Assembly (NCBI GenBank): GCA_024734555.1
Contig: JANPWX010000106.1
Coordinates: 2,894,744 to 2,958,743 of the forward strand
DNA: 64,000 nucleotides
Direction of reading: 5' to 3'
From: Trochalopteron elliotii
Lineage: Eukaryota > Chordata > Aves > Passeriformes > Leiothrichidae
Made by a program: the position numbers and the translations under genes
The notes under the pieces: generated by a model
The model's input: the letters and a program-made list of their open reading frames with translations, nothing else
Databases searched by the model: none
Told to the model about the DNA's origin: nothing
Shown: positions 11,301 through 22,510 of the stretch, piece after piece
Layout: the number at the start of each line of letters is the position of its first letter
Position numbering within the stretch: position 1 is the stretch's first letter

Positions 11301-12491
11301 CCAATGGAACACAGCAGCAGCATCCCACATTTTCCAATGAGAACAGAAACTACTCCAAAATTTATCAACACAGAGAAGATGAGAGGAGGTTACTATCAGC
11401 GAGCCACACTGATACATATTTACAGATTTTCCAGCTTTTTTTCCTAAATGCTAAACTGTTTAGGATCTCAGGCAGGTCACAACCTTCCTCTTGCTCTCCT
11501 CATAAGACACACAAAAAGCAATGCCAGTCATCTCCAGGACAGTTACTGGTGTAACAGCAAAATGCAGGGGTCTCTTAACCAAAAAACAGGTCAAAAAACT
11601 GATTACCAGGGCTGGGGCACAAAACCACATTACTACACACTGATGTTCATACTTTTAAACACTGGTTATCAGTAGCTTTGATAGCATTCTACAAAATAAC
11701 ACACAAGTAGCAATTAGTAGTTTTACATTTCTAAAATCAGAGTACAATAATTCTGGTAATGTCATAAGGATTCTATAATTAACTCTATTACAAGATATCA
11801 AACACTGCTTATACTGTCTATAGAACAGCACCCTTGCTCTTTGAGTGAAATTAAAAAGAAACTATAATTTATGCAGTTGTTTCAACCATAAAACTCTTTA
11901 CAACAGTTTGTTGGCATTTCATCAACATATTGCTTCATTATTCTCCAAGTGGAATAAACCTATTATTATAAAGGATTTAGCCACATACAGGATGACAAAA
12001 TAACAATTCATTTCCTGTGTATGATCAAATTTGCCAGAAATTCAGACATTTCTGACAGAATAACGATTATGGACCCAAACTACTCTGTATCTTGTGTCAT
12101 ACCTGTCTGAATGAGCCATTCTGCCAGCAAATTGACAGTCTGTGCCACTGCAGTGTAGTTTTCAGAGAGGAGCTGAATAACATTCTCTGGAGATCCTCCT
12201 GCTTGGAAATATCTGATGAAAGGATTACAAAGAACTATTTGAGCCGTATTAAAACCAAAAAACAATCCAACTCTAATTGTAAAGGGAAAACAACAGCACC
12301 ATTTATACATTTATACACATTTCCATATGATGAGACACCTCTAACACACCGTAACACTCGTCATGTCATGCTCACCTCTTTAACGTGTTAAATATAGACG
12401 GTTCCATTATATAGTCAGGGGTCGAAAATTTCTTCAGGCACTCCTGCTGCACTTCGGCATCATCTTCTCCCTCCCCATCCTCATCATCTTG
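5350..12491 (-). CDS. NELFCD: Negative elongation factor C/D, 14 of 15 coding exons
   Basis: Subunit of the nuclear NELF complex (A, B, C/D, E), which with DSIF holds RNA polymerase II in promoter-proximal pausing; NELF-C pairs with NELF-A. Coding segments in transcript order: 12376-12491, 12103-12212, 11150-11259, 10738-10845, 10044-10196, 9160-9290, 8558-8723, 7810-7944, 7281-7420, 6979-7093, 6591-6686, 6257-6397, 5792-5921, 5350-5384. All junctions are GT-AG and keep frame: 1686 nt, 561 residues plus TAA. With the missing first exon (about 29 residues in human) this gives the human length of about 590. Near-identical stretches include [36 protein letters not shown] and [20 protein letters not shown]. 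The acidic N-terminal run [16 protein letters not shown] is kept. No frame break seen. Tandem with GNAS, convergent with CTSZ. Confidence 0.97.
5792..5921 (-). CDS. NELFCD: NELFCD coding exon 14
   Basis: Reads [19 protein letters not shown], then [19 protein letters not shown]. Ends one base into an Ala codon at donor GTAAGT. Confidence 0.95.
6257..6397 (-). CDS. NELFCD: NELFCD coding exon 13
   Basis: Forty-seven whole codons: [19 protein letters not shown], then [20 protein letters not shown]. Donor GTCAGC. Confidence 0.95.
6591..6686 (-). CDS. NELFCD: NELFCD coding exon 12
   Basis: Thirty-two whole codons: [20 protein letters not shown], then [12 protein letters not shown]. Donor GTGATA. 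Confidence 0.95.
6979..7093 (-). CDS. NELFCD: NELFCD coding exon 11
   Basis: Reads [19 protein letters not shown], then [14 protein letters not shown]. Donor GTAAGG. Confidence 0.95.
7281..7420 (-). CDS. NELFCD: NELFCD coding exon 10
   Basis: Reads [20 protein letters not shown], then [20 protein letters not shown]. Donor GTGAGC. Confidence 0.95.
7810..7944 (-). CDS. NELFCD: NELFCD coding exon 9
   Basis: Forty-five whole codons: [19 protein letters not shown], then [19 protein letters not shown]. Donor GTAATG. Confidence 0.95.
8558..8723 (-). CDS. NELFCD: NELFCD coding exon 8
   Basis: Reads [20 protein letters not shown], then [20 protein letters not shown]. Donor GTCAGT. Confidence 0.95.
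9160..9290 (-). CDS. NELFCD: NELFCD coding exon 7
   Basis: Reads [20 protein letters not shown], then [20 protein letters not shown]. Ends mid-codon (phase 2) at donor GTGAGT. Confidence 0.95.
10044..10196 (-). CDS. NELFCD: NELFCD coding exon 6
   Basis: Fifty-one whole codons: [19 protein letters not shown], then [19 protein letters not shown] and LPEFA. Donor GTAAGT. Confidence 0.95.
10738..10845 (-). CDS. NELFCD: NELFCD coding exon 5
   Basis: Thirty-six whole codons: [18 protein letters not shown], then [15 protein letters not shown]. Donor GTACTG. Confidence 0.95.
11150..11259 (-). CDS. NELFCD: NELFCD coding exon 4
   Basis: Reads [17 protein letters not shown] and [15 protein letters not shown]. 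Donor GTGTGC. Confidence 0.95.
11260..12102 (-). other. NELFCD: NELFCD intron 3
   Basis: The largest fully sequenced NELFCD intron (843 bases). AT-rich with no second gene seen. The other introns longer than 300 bases (10197-10737, 10846-11149, 9291-10043, 8724-9159, 7945-8557, 7421-7809, 5385-5791) likewise hold only non-coding sequence with A- and T-runs. Confidence 0.7.
12103..12212 (-). CDS. NELFCD: NELFCD coding exon 3
   Basis: Reads [13 protein letters not shown], then [19 protein letters not shown]. Donor GTATGA. Confidence 0.95.
12376..12491 (-). CDS. NELFCD: NELFCD coding exon 2
   Basis: Acidic segment [18 protein letters not shown] followed by [19 protein letters not shown]. Starts in phase 0 after GTGAACAG, so exon 1 must end on a codon boundary. 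Confidence 0.94.
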
Positions 12492-12539
12492 CTGTTCACA
12501 AGCACAGTGAGGTCAGCCTCCCCTGTCCCGTTTCCCCCC

Positions 12540-13270
12540 GCACTCCCAAATTCAGGCTGTTTTTGCCCACAGCAGCACACACACCTCGGCTCAGCACCGC
12601 AAGCGACCCGCACCCCGACAAACAGCGATTATTAACGGAGAAGGCACAAAAACCAGCACAAAAGGAAGGCACAAAACCCGCCTTCCCCCTGTTTAACCCC
12701 GGAGCCCGGCGCAGCCCCGGCCCCCTGCCCTCACACCTGGCGCTCGCCGCCTCAGCCCGGAGCCCCCGCGGTGGATCCGGAGGGCCCGGGGGACGCTCCG
12801 GGACCCNNNNNNNNNNNNNNNNNNNNNNNNNNNNNNNNNNNNNNNNNNNNNNNNNNNNNNNNNNNNNNNNNNNNNNNNNNNNNNNNNNNNNNNNNNNNNN
12901 NNNNNNNNNNNNNNNNNNNNNNNNNNNNNNNNNNNNNNNNNNNNNNNNNNNNNNNNNNNNNNNNNNNNNNNNNNNNNNNNNNNNNNNNNNNNNNNNNNNN
13001 NNNNNNNNNNNNNNNNNNNNNNNNNNNNNNNNNNNNNNNNNNNNNNNNNNNNNNNNNNNNNNNNNNNNNNNNNNNNNNNNNNNNNNNNNNNNNNNNNNNN
13101 NNNNNNNNNNNNNNNNNNNNNNNNNNNNNNNNNNNNNNNNNNNNNNNNNNNNNNNNNNNNNNNNNNNNNNNNNNNNNNNNNNNNNNNNNNNNNNNNNNNN
13201 ACAGTGCCTTGCAAAGCCTCCCAGCGCAGCAGCAATCGGACGGGAGTTGCAAGGGAAGAGGGGAAAAAGG
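12540..13270 (-). promoter_or_regulatory. NELFCD: CpG-rich NELFCD promoter and first-exon region, interrupted by gap
   Basis: GC content and CpG density rise sharply from about 12540 to the gap edge at 12806 and remain raised just after the gap. It sits directly upstream of NELFCD exon 2, as expected for a housekeeping CpG-island promoter. Exon 1, with the start codon, is not found in the flanks and is inferred to lie in the gap. A candidate donor GTGTGAGG near 12737 is preceded in the needed frame by a stop five codons upstream, so I do not call it. Confidence 0.6.
12807..13200. other. Assembly gap, 394 N
   Basis: Run of N between a GC-rich flank and a minisatellite. Probably hard-to-sequence GC-rich DNA. 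Long open frames drawn across it are artefacts. Confidence 0.99.
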
Positions 13271-13483
13271 GATGCGTTGCTCCGCGGAATGTGTTGCTCC
13301 AAGGGGTGTGTTGTCCATGGGACGTGTTTTCCAAGGGATGTGTTTTCCAAGAGATGTGTTTTCCAAGGGATGTGTTCTCCAAGGGATGTGTTCTCCATGG
13401 GATGTGTTCTCCATGGGATGTGTTCTCCGTGGGATGTGTTGCTCCAAGGAATACGTTCTCCAAGGGGTGTGTTTCTCTTGTGG
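13271..13483 (+). repeat. Minisatellite, 13 units of 16-17 bp
   Basis: Unit consensus GATGTGTTCTCCAAGG. Units start at 13271, 13288, 13305, 13321, 13337, 13353, 13369, 13385, 13401, 13417, 13433, 13450 and 13466. Units 7-10 are nearly identical, while the outer units diverge and three (13271, 13288, 13433) have an extra base (GTTGCTCC). The last unit is degraded. The unit carries no stop in any frame, which explains the overlapping long open frames on both strands. Confidence 0.93.
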
Positions 13484-13504
13484 CTGCAGCTGGACAAGAG
13501 CAGT

Positions 13505-13523
13505 TCCCTCCCTCCCTCCCTCG
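13505..13523 (+). repeat. Short CCCT-type pyrimidine repeat
   Basis: CCCTCCCTCCCTCCCTCGC just after the minisatellite. Confidence 0.7.
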
Positions 13524-16500
13524 CTCACATGGAAGCATGAGGAGGATGTTGAACAAGCGCAAGTTGATAGGAATGATGAAATGTTACACGGTAGAATAGA
13601 AAAACTGACAAGTAGGAAAACAAAACAAAATAAATAAAGGGGGCGGGATAACTGTGGAGAATGAAAGTGGGCAGAGGAGAGCCATGTCCCCTGTTCTGAG
13701 GACAGAAGTAATGTCTGTAATGAAGTCATGTTCTGTAACCAGGCAGGGCAGCCTGTGACACAGGATTTGCTCCCCATGCACAAACCTGGATTCCCAGAGC
13801 ACTGGCTGAGCTCACCCCTTCCATGCCGAGCAAAGACAACGGTCAGGAGGGTCCCTAAGGAAGGGAGGGACAAGGAATTAGATGAACAGGGGACAAGTCT
13901 ACAATGAAAACTGATCACATAATCAGGCCTCAGGCAAGGAGAGAAACATTAGTGAGACCGACCATATGAGAAATAGAGTCCCTTTGTCTCTCTTCAGATC
14001 CACTCCCGTTCTTCAGCTGTATAAGAGTTTAACTGTGAGAAAGGGAAGGGTGAGGGTGTGTTCTGGGATTTGGAGGCCAGCCAGGAGTTTTGCTGATTAA
14101 TTATTTAAAAGGTCCTTTATTCTCATTCAGTTTCTAAGTGAAAAATAGTAAAAAGAAATGACATTGTCTTCCATGCATTGCTTGGTAACCAAAAAAACCC
14201 CTGTTCAGAAATAAGTTATAGGATCTCCAACAGACAAAACCCTTGTTCAAATGTGCTAATCAAAGGATTTGCTGCCCGTCAAGGTTCCATACAGAGCACG
14301 TAGCCCAGCACCTGAGCTGCAGCACAGCACGAGTTGTGCTGTCGTGTGCTGCCCTACAGTGGTGAAGCCCTTCCTGAAGCACTGCTCCGACATTCGGGAG
14401 AGCCCGGGATTATGTTCTTTTTGCCTCTGCCAGCAGAAAGGAAAAAAGACTTTTTCGGAATAAACGACACGGATTGAAGCAGGGACCCACAAGGGACAGG
14501 TTTTCCACGTTTCCCACTGCAGGCAGGGGGACAGTGAGGAACTTCCCAATACTCGTGGAGTCACTGGTCATTTTTTATGAGGGACGAACTGGGAGTGAAG
14601 TGAAAGGCTGAGGCTCGGAGCCAATGGAAATATCCTTGAGAAAAAGTTTTTGGCTCATCTCCATTTGGTTAGCAGGCAATTTCCATCCCATAGATGTGAG
14701 AAATAACAGTGAACTCGGAACAGACAGTGTGATTAACCTGTCAGAGCTTCCTGAGAAAGTTCCAGATCTGAATTTAATCCATCCCAAACCAAGAAAGAAA
14801 AAGTACTGAGAGTCTCATAAGAAACATAACACCTCCTGTGCTTCATCAGCTTATTCTTTTCTTGGCTTGCAATGAAGTTAAAAGAGGTGTAATTAGGTGA
14901 AGTACAAGTTCTCTGGAGGTGATTTCAGAATAACCATTATAGTACCTTAACAGAGGGTTCAGAAAACTTCAAACTGGAGAAAAAGTGAGTCCAGAACTCA
15001 ACATTCCAGTGAAACTGAATGAGAAAACCACAAGTCTGAGCCTTCATGAGGCTTTAGGATGAGATCCTGGTTCTTTACAGAAAGTTCAACTAAATTCAGT
15101 TTGCATGACAATTTTTATATAGGTAGGAGAATCTTCCTTCTCACAACCAAAATTTGCTGTGCATCTCCTGGGCGGGACATTGGGATCTGCAGCCTGGAGA
15201 ATTTCATTGGGCCAAAGCTTATGGCCTGAAACACTCTTGGCCTCAGTAAAGCATTTCCAGAGCAGGTAAAAGTTTTGCCTGGTGACAACAGTTGGACTTG
15301 TGGGGCTTCAGTGGTAATTATGCTACAAAACTTCCTGCTTAATTGAGTAGAAAATGGGAACAGTCCCCAGAACTAACTGCCACTAAGACACATAATGGTA
15401 TTAGACATTTACGATACAATTTCAGTGCCTCAGTCTTAAAACTAGAAGTTTTCTGTCTTTGTATATCTCTTTATTTTGATTGCAGTAACAGAAAAAGATT
15501 TTTTAAAAAATATATAAAGAATGAACAATACTCAAAGCATTTACTTTCAGCTTCCCTTGAGAAGAAAACTGGGATCTGTAACAGCCAGACATTTACTGAA
15601 TAGCCCTTTGCAGAATTGCAATATCCAAGTTTGCCTCACTTCAGGTCAATAAACAAGAGGTAAAATCAGATTAAACCAAACAATTTCAAGATATCACTTA
15701 AAATATGATGAAATATTAAATGTACCAGAAATTGATTTTGCTAACTAAACCTTTACAATTTTGAATGGAAAAAATGTTAGTTCTCTCTTGGGTTTAACTG
15801 CATTTCCCCCATATGGATTTGTGTTTTACAAAGTTTCAGTGAAATGTTCATGACTAAAAGCACTTAGATTTACCTGAATGTCCCTGAAAGTTTTATTATG
15901 CAGCAAATTAATGCAACAAATTTTCCCCTAAATGCATATTTGACTACATTTTATATGTAAAATATTCTTGAGGGACAATTTCTATCTAATGAGATTTTGA
16001 TGAGGCAGAGAGCAAATTCTGAGATAAATTTTGAGACAGAGAGAAAATCTGGAGCCCGATAAATATCCAGTGAAGGTCAGCCTTGGGTGTCTCTGTGCAT
16101 GATCTGAGGAAGGAGTAAAGGCATTCTGGAAAGTGAAAGTGTGTGAAGAAGAGCCAGATGTATAGGAATATAGAAAATTAAATTATTTTTTCTTTTTGTA
16201 CCTTTTTTTTTTGTTATTTAACAGAAAAGTAAACAAAATATCAAATGATCAAGTTTCAATTCCAACTATCAAAGTTTGCTTGATTTTTTACCAAATTATT
16301 TAACAACTATACTTCAGGATTTGCTACCAAAAGGGCTGAATGTAATGCAGCTGACAAAATCATCCAACTTCATTTGGTTCCTTCCTAAAATATAGAAAAA
16401 AAATCCCAAACAGAAGAGCCGACTTCCAACAAAACTGTTTGCCTTTTATTCATATGTTTTTTAAAAATAGCCACCCTGGCATTCATTCTCTATCATTCCC

Positions 16501-19364
16501 TCTGCTCCTTGCCCTCTACAAATTCTTTTAGCATAAATTTGTATTTTTGTAATCGTTAGCCCTTTACAAAGCAGCCAATACATTCAACTAGAGATAAGGT
16601 AATAACTTTCCAATGGAGTAGGAAATTACAGCAGCATCATTAGGCTAATGAATTTTGGCTAAAGAGTTCTTCCTTCTCAAGCAGAGCCTCAAGACGAAGC
16701 ATTTCTGTTTGTACCTCGAGTACTGCTAACAGTTATTCCAGACATTGAACACACAACACTTCACCAGGTAACCAAGAATATTCTGAGACAAAACAAGGTG
16801 GGTTTGAGGTTGCTGACGTGGTGTCATTTTAGTAGCCTTCAAATGTCAACTCAAAGTTGGAACTGTATTTTATATATTGAGGATTGCTTAAAACACTCTT
16901 AAAAGACTGAGCCTCCCAATGCCCCAAGAGCTTCTCAAGATGAGCCTGTGGTGGAAACATTTTCTTGCTTCAAAGCAAGTTCCAGTTGATTTTCACACTG
17001 ATCATTAAACTCACCTTTCACTAAACTATCTCCCAGCTCTAATGGTTGCACAAAGTACCTTTATTTTTTTTGCAGTTCCTTAAGTGGATATCCCTGGCCT
17101 TTTGGGACAGATTCATTCTCTGACCTTGAAAATTTGTATGAGGAACCCAGACTGGGTCACTCACCTGAGGAATGAAGGATTTCCCCCCTAAATCTCTTTT
17201 TCAGTGTCCAAGGCGATGGATTTTGAACTGAAGTTATCTCATACCTTTCTTTCATAACTGCTCTATTCTCTTATCAACCACACCATTACAAGAGTAAAGG
17301 GGGGTGAGGACAGGAGAAAGCATCTGAACCCAAAGGCAGCAGGGTTTGGGACATGCTGCAGGACAGAGCAATTGGCTGTTAAGTTTCCCAGTTTTAAATC
17401 ACAAACAGGTTCACAAAAGCTGCTGCTCGTGGCTGCTCTGGGCTTCCAGACTGCCTTACACAGATGAACCTCTGCAGCCCAGCAGACCTTTGCCCTGTGA
17501 GAAACAGAACTCAGGGTTAGCACCAAAACTCTCACAATCTGTTACTTCATTTCAGACGTTGTGCCTTCAAACAGTAAGAGAACAGAGATTAAAACCACTG
17601 AGATATTCATCACCCCTCACAGGACACATCTCCATAGTTCTGCCTCAGCAGAACCAGTCTGAAACACTTTCCATTAATACTTTGAGCTCTTCCACAATAT
17701 TTAGTTTTATCACCCAACCCCTAATTTGTCTTTTTTGAGAAAGCTCTTCTGATCCTGCCAACAGCAAACCGAAAATGTAGCAAAGAAAGAACTGGAACAT
17801 GCCCCCCTGATGTGGCAATGCCCAACCCTGACACAGCTGCCCTTTCCTCTGCCGGCACTCTGGCATTTCAGCTGCAAGAATGATACAGTTCCAAAGTCAC
17901 ATCAAATACCAGAAAACTACAGATAGAAACACTGTACTTCACTATTAATAATTCACATAAAATTCACAGCCTAAAACAACAGTTTGCATGACAGAACAAC
18001 AGAACTGAGAGAATTCCCAACATTACTGCCTCTGTCCTAGGCTTGTCATTCTCCAAATTTGAGTAGTAGTATATTAAAAAAATAAATTAGCCAACTAATT
18101 CAATAAAATGACTGGGTAAATTAAAGTGAAGAGATAAATTCACATTTTAATTTTGAATTTGCTTACATTTGTCTGCTGGTGCCCCAGCATTAGAAAGCAT
18201 GTTACACAAAAATCCCTAATGTCAGCATCTTCTCCCTCAAAAATTTATCCTTCTTCCCTCTCTGGGACAATGTGTAAAGGTTTTATTTTGTTCTGTCATT
18301 CAATAATTTTGAGCCAGACTTCCTAAGTGAAAAAAAAAAAAATTAGGAAAATCTGTAAGTTTTGGTTTTTGGTGGATTTTTAATTATCTATTACATATTT
18401 GGTCAGTTATCCATGTTACAGAGGTATCAATGCTGTTGTTACCTGGGGAATTCCGTTTTCCACAGAACCAGGCTAAGTTTATAGGACACAGAAGTCAGGA
18501 AAAAAAACTTCCACCATATAATTTTTACATTTAATGCAGTGAGAGATCTTATTTGCCTCCCCACCTCCTCCCATGTTGCTTTTCCAGGTCAGATTTGTGC
18601 TTTATACTGCACCCATTTTGCTCAGCTCAGTACACTGAAAGTAACCAGGGTAAAAAAGCAGTTTGAGATTTTAATGAGAATCAGGGATCACAACAATTAA
18701 TTACAAAGCCAGTACTTGTGGCTCAAACTTTAGCAGTCTGTGCACTACAGTAAAACTCTGAAGCAGTTTTGCCTACCCTGACACACATCCACTCACGGGA
18801 CTGAAGCCAACTGGGTATGACCAGGATTAAAATAGGTTCTCTCTTGGAATTTGTCTTGTCAGTCACCAGAGGGATTTTTCAGTGTGAGGCTTTCATCAGC
18901 AGAGCTTCAGAAATCCCCTTCGTAGCTTATTTTATTTACAAAGACACTTCAAAGTTTGTCATATAGCAGGAAGATTTTTTCCCAACAGATGAATTTTTAG
19001 ATACCAAGCTGAGGAAGAAGGGCACAGTTTGGTTTTAAGCTGCAAACAGATGTTTGCTTATAAATATTTTTACTGTTATACAAACTCAACATGTATTTTA
19101 GAGATGAGGACCTGCTCCTGTGTGAGATTTCCACTGATAGTAATCTATGGCCCTGATGCTGCTTATTGAAGTTAGTAGGAATTTTATCATCTACTTCCAT
19201 GGAAGAGGTCTTAGGAGTGCCAGCATTGTTAGGAATACACACAGCACATTAGGTACAGCTGGGGAAAGAAGAGAACTTACTCTCTTCCACAATGAGTAAC
19301 ACAATTTTATAACTTAGAACAACTTGATCACTCTTAAGACAATTGTATAGCACCAATCACCAAG
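13524..19364. other. Intergenic region, NELFCD-GNAS (first part)
   Basis: No protein gene recognised. The longest frames (about 100-130 residues at 14256-14564 and 17346-17738) show no domain, no splice-supported extension and ordinary AT-rich composition. Confidence 0.6.
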
Positions 19365-19445
19365 AGCATTGTCACTAAGGCACTGGACTGGTACTCAGCT
19401 GTCACGGGCTCTGCCTCCAGGTCTGGGGTCAATCTCCTGTGTTTA
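19365..19445 (+). repeat. Possible tRNA-derived SINE relic
   Basis: TAAGGCACTGG at 19376-19386 resembles an RNA polymerase III A box, and GGGGTCAATCTCC at 19425-19437 a degraded B box about 40 bases on. The stretch between (GGACTGGTACTCAGC) resembles the heads of MIR/CORE-type SINEs. No intact tRNA fold or tail seen. Confidence 0.4.
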
Positions 19446-22288
19446 TGTCTTGTTTTTACTGGCACATACTTTTTGACATTGGAAAATAAGATAAATAGTA
19501 CAAAACATCCTCCATCATTTACAGGAACAACACACACCACAAAGAATTACAAGGTGCCCAAGTTCTGAAGCCATGAACATTAATATTTCTGTGCATAGAT
19601 TTACTGGCAGAAGGAAATGACCCTGCAGGAATCAATTCCGAGCAGCACAGTGGAGCAGTGTTAGCTTCCCTTCCTCTGGAGTTAGCACATGCCCTCAGTT
19701 AAATCCTGCCCTGATGCCACGAACCAAAACAGTTTTTAGAAAATGAAGAAAAGCCCTCAGGACTCCTGCCTATGACAGCTGATCCAGGATGCCTTCCTAG
19801 GCTTTTACATCAAAGTCTGCTCCTATCCACCTGCAGAGCTCCAGTTTCAGCCTCTGAGAGCAGTTTTTGATGCTTTCAGAGGCAGCTGAATCCTTTCTTA
19901 GTCTGTAGTGGATTTACCTCTCCGCATTATTAAAAAAGAAAAAACTCTTTGGGAGTTATCTCTACTCTGCTGCACCACACTGAATGTGTGCTCTGATGCA
20001 CAAATTAGTAACTAAGTTCTTGGGTTGAAATAAGTTACTGCAAATGCACAGTAGCTGATTTTGAAACCACAACATCTCTACAATTTATTATTATTTTTAC
20101 AAAATACCCAAAGTGATCAGACCATATTTGTAGGTTACTGGCTTGCCAAAGGTTGTTTTAAAATCAAAACCATTTCTGAGTTACAGAAGTGCCAAAAACA
20201 ATCTTGAACCAGGTTTGTTTGTTGTTTTTTGTTGTTTTCTTTTTAAACCAACCCCCATCCAACAAAACAGTTGTATAACTTAAAACAGAAACAAGAGTTT
20301 GTGCTGGAAACTGTTGAAAAACCAACCCACCAAATCACGCTTGAGCAGAAGCCTTGTATGGCAAAGATTCAGCTTAGGGCAGTTTCGTGCCAAGGTAAGA
20401 CCCTCCAAAGGTTTACAATGGAAATACTGACACAACCTCAACTACAGTGATGCAAATGTGCCCTAAAAACACTGTATTTGCTTTTATTAATAAAAGTGGT
20501 AGTGTTTACATTTGCAGGTATCTTACACTTCAGCATCACGATGAATACTGAGTAGAATGAGTTAAGTTTTGGCTGTAAGGTCAGAAGTTTCCAAACAGAT
20601 GAATGAGACAGAAGTGACAGTCCTCAATCATGAAAACAAGAAGTTCAAATAAATAAATAAAACAAAACTAAGAAATATGGGTAAGCATTAGGTTGGAATG
20701 GTTCAATTAACTGCAAATTATGGCCACTAAATTAGAGACAGAAGAAAACACAGTTACTTATTAAATATCAAGCATTAAAGCTTTATGGTTTTGTATTAAA
20801 AAAAAAAAAAAGGAAAAAGAAAGCTGTTAAAAATAAGACTTGCATTTACCAGGCCACCAAACTGCATGGACTAATAAAGAGACTAACAAAGGCAATACTG
20901 AGACATTAAGACACACACACGCTCCGTACTTGTGCAACTCAACCATATTCAAAACAATTGCCTTTTTCCTCACATAAGAAAAAAAAAAAGCATCCCCTAA
21001 ACATATCTGTTCATATAAAGCTTTAGGTTTCTTAAACTGTTGCTGTCTTATATAGCTCATTGTTATTATGTGTCCTCCTCATCAGAGGAAGAAGCTTATT
21101 TTGTTAATTGTTTTCATGGAGGTGCTTTGTTTCTCTCAGACAAGAGATTACATTCCTCACACTACTACAGGTTTTCTCCATTTATAAATTTGGTGTTCAC
21201 ACCAACTCCTCCTAGGCTTAAAAAGGTAAGGGTTGGCACTAAAATAAAGATTTTGGCTCCTGTAACTAAAATTAAGGCTCACAATGAATTTCCTTTCCAC
21301 TACGTGTGTCCCATTTTTACCTAGTGGAAACGCCAGCCCTTCACCTACAGGCACTGGATACATTCTGAATTGGAGGGGCCTATTTTCAGTCATGTTTTCT
21401 ACAGTTCTACAAAGTCCAGGTGGCAACTGTCTAAACCTGTGAACAGGAAAGGGCATTCTTGAAAGGCGAGCAACAGCCGCAGCTAAAATGTTTTGACTAT
21501 TCAGTGTCTTCTGGAAGGAATTCTGAATTGAGATGGGACAGTAACTCCCTCACATCCCTGCTCTCCAGTGAAAATGGACTGTGTGATTCATTTTAAGACT
21601 TTAGCCACAAAAGCAAACGAAAAGTCACAATTCTGAGCAGTTGCAGTTCTTAGTATTGAAAAGGCATCCGATACCTGAAGCAAATCTAGCTGCACAGACA
21701 TCACTGACCACACCCTCACTTGAATTTAAACTGGATCTCTTCCCAAAAAAAGAAAAGCCAACAAGGTCTCTTGGGTGGAGGGAAGCTAGTGTGAAAGGCA
21801 AAGAGGCAAGAATTTTGGTGTTTTTGTTTCTTTTCCTTTTAAAGTCACTGCAGTTAAGATCCAGATCAGTTTAGGGGTGTAAATGAAGGGGGAACAGGGG
21901 TGTTTGAGTAATATAGGCTAACACTGTTCTAGATGTGTTATTACAGCTGTAATTTCTGACTCTGTACAAATTGTACACGTAGGTTTAGACACATGAAAAA
22001 GTAACACACTCACAGAGACATAAAACACCTAGGTATAAAATATAAAGCAGTGTAGTAGTTACTAAAATTACATGCTCTCTTATTGCTACAGTGATTTTTG
22101 CTCTTTTTTCTTTTTACTGTACCACATGTTGTTCTAAGCATATAATTTGCATAAATTATTCAAGTTTAAGAAAAAATCCACACATCTTCACTTTTAAGCT
22201 ACTTATATAGTTAATATAAAACAAAAAAAAAGGTTCTAAAGTATCTCTTTATTAAAAGAGAAATAAAAATGTCATTTGAAACTGGAAC
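19446..22288. other. Intergenic region, NELFCD-GNAS (second part)
   Basis: AT-rich, no gene recognised. Holds short A-runs and an ACAC run near 20910. Could include part of an extended GNAS 3' UTR if a distal poly(A) site is used (minus-strand AATAAA at 20483-20488 and 22248-22253). Confidence 0.45.
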
Positions 22289-22458
22289 TCAGTGGCCAAA
22301 TCCAAGGGCAGTGCACACCTTGTCATTCCGGTAGTCGTTGCCCACGCAGCGCAAGCCGAGGTTGGTGGTGGGTATTTGGCCCAGTCTAGAGATGGTCACC
22401 AGACCTGCATGATGCCCTACGTGTCTGTTATTGTTCTGGTTTTGTTGTTTTGTTTTGT
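22289..22458 (-). other. Orphan exon-like reading frame, FGE-like C-terminus (weak)
   Basis: The minus strand has a 43-base T tract, then GCTAAAG, which could be a polypyrimidine tract and acceptor. An open frame of about 56 codons follows, ending in TGA at 22289-22291. The part at 22292-22400 is GC- and CpG-rich, unlike its surroundings. It reads ISRLGQIPTTNLGLRCVGND near the end, recalling the NLGFRC(A/V) C-terminal motif of formylglycine-generating-enzyme (SUMF) proteins, and continues for 14 residues. No partner exon with the rest of such a domain was found nearby. It may be non-coding or a broken fragment. Confidence 0.2.
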
Positions 22459-22462
22459 CTTT

Positions 22463-22465
<3 letters not shown>

Positions 22466-22508
<43 letters not shown>
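22466..22508 (+). repeat. A tract, 43 bases
   Basis: Uninterrupted A run. No AATAAA just before it, so a processed-retrocopy tail is not supported. On the GNAS-sense strand it is a T tract. Confidence 0.95.

Positions 22509-22510
<2 letters not shown>

Noticed and set aside
12496..13918. Several 288-388-codon open frames on both strands
   Set aside because: They run through 394 N and a stop-free minisatellite; their length is an artefact and no domain is visible.
17346..17738. 130-codon plus-strand frame between NELFCD and GNAS
   Set aside because: No similarity recognised and unremarkable composition; consistent with chance.
22289..22508. Processed retrocopy ending in the 43-base A tract
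   Set aside because: No poly(A) signal upstream of the tract and no target-site duplication seen; the coding-like frame is on the opposite strand.
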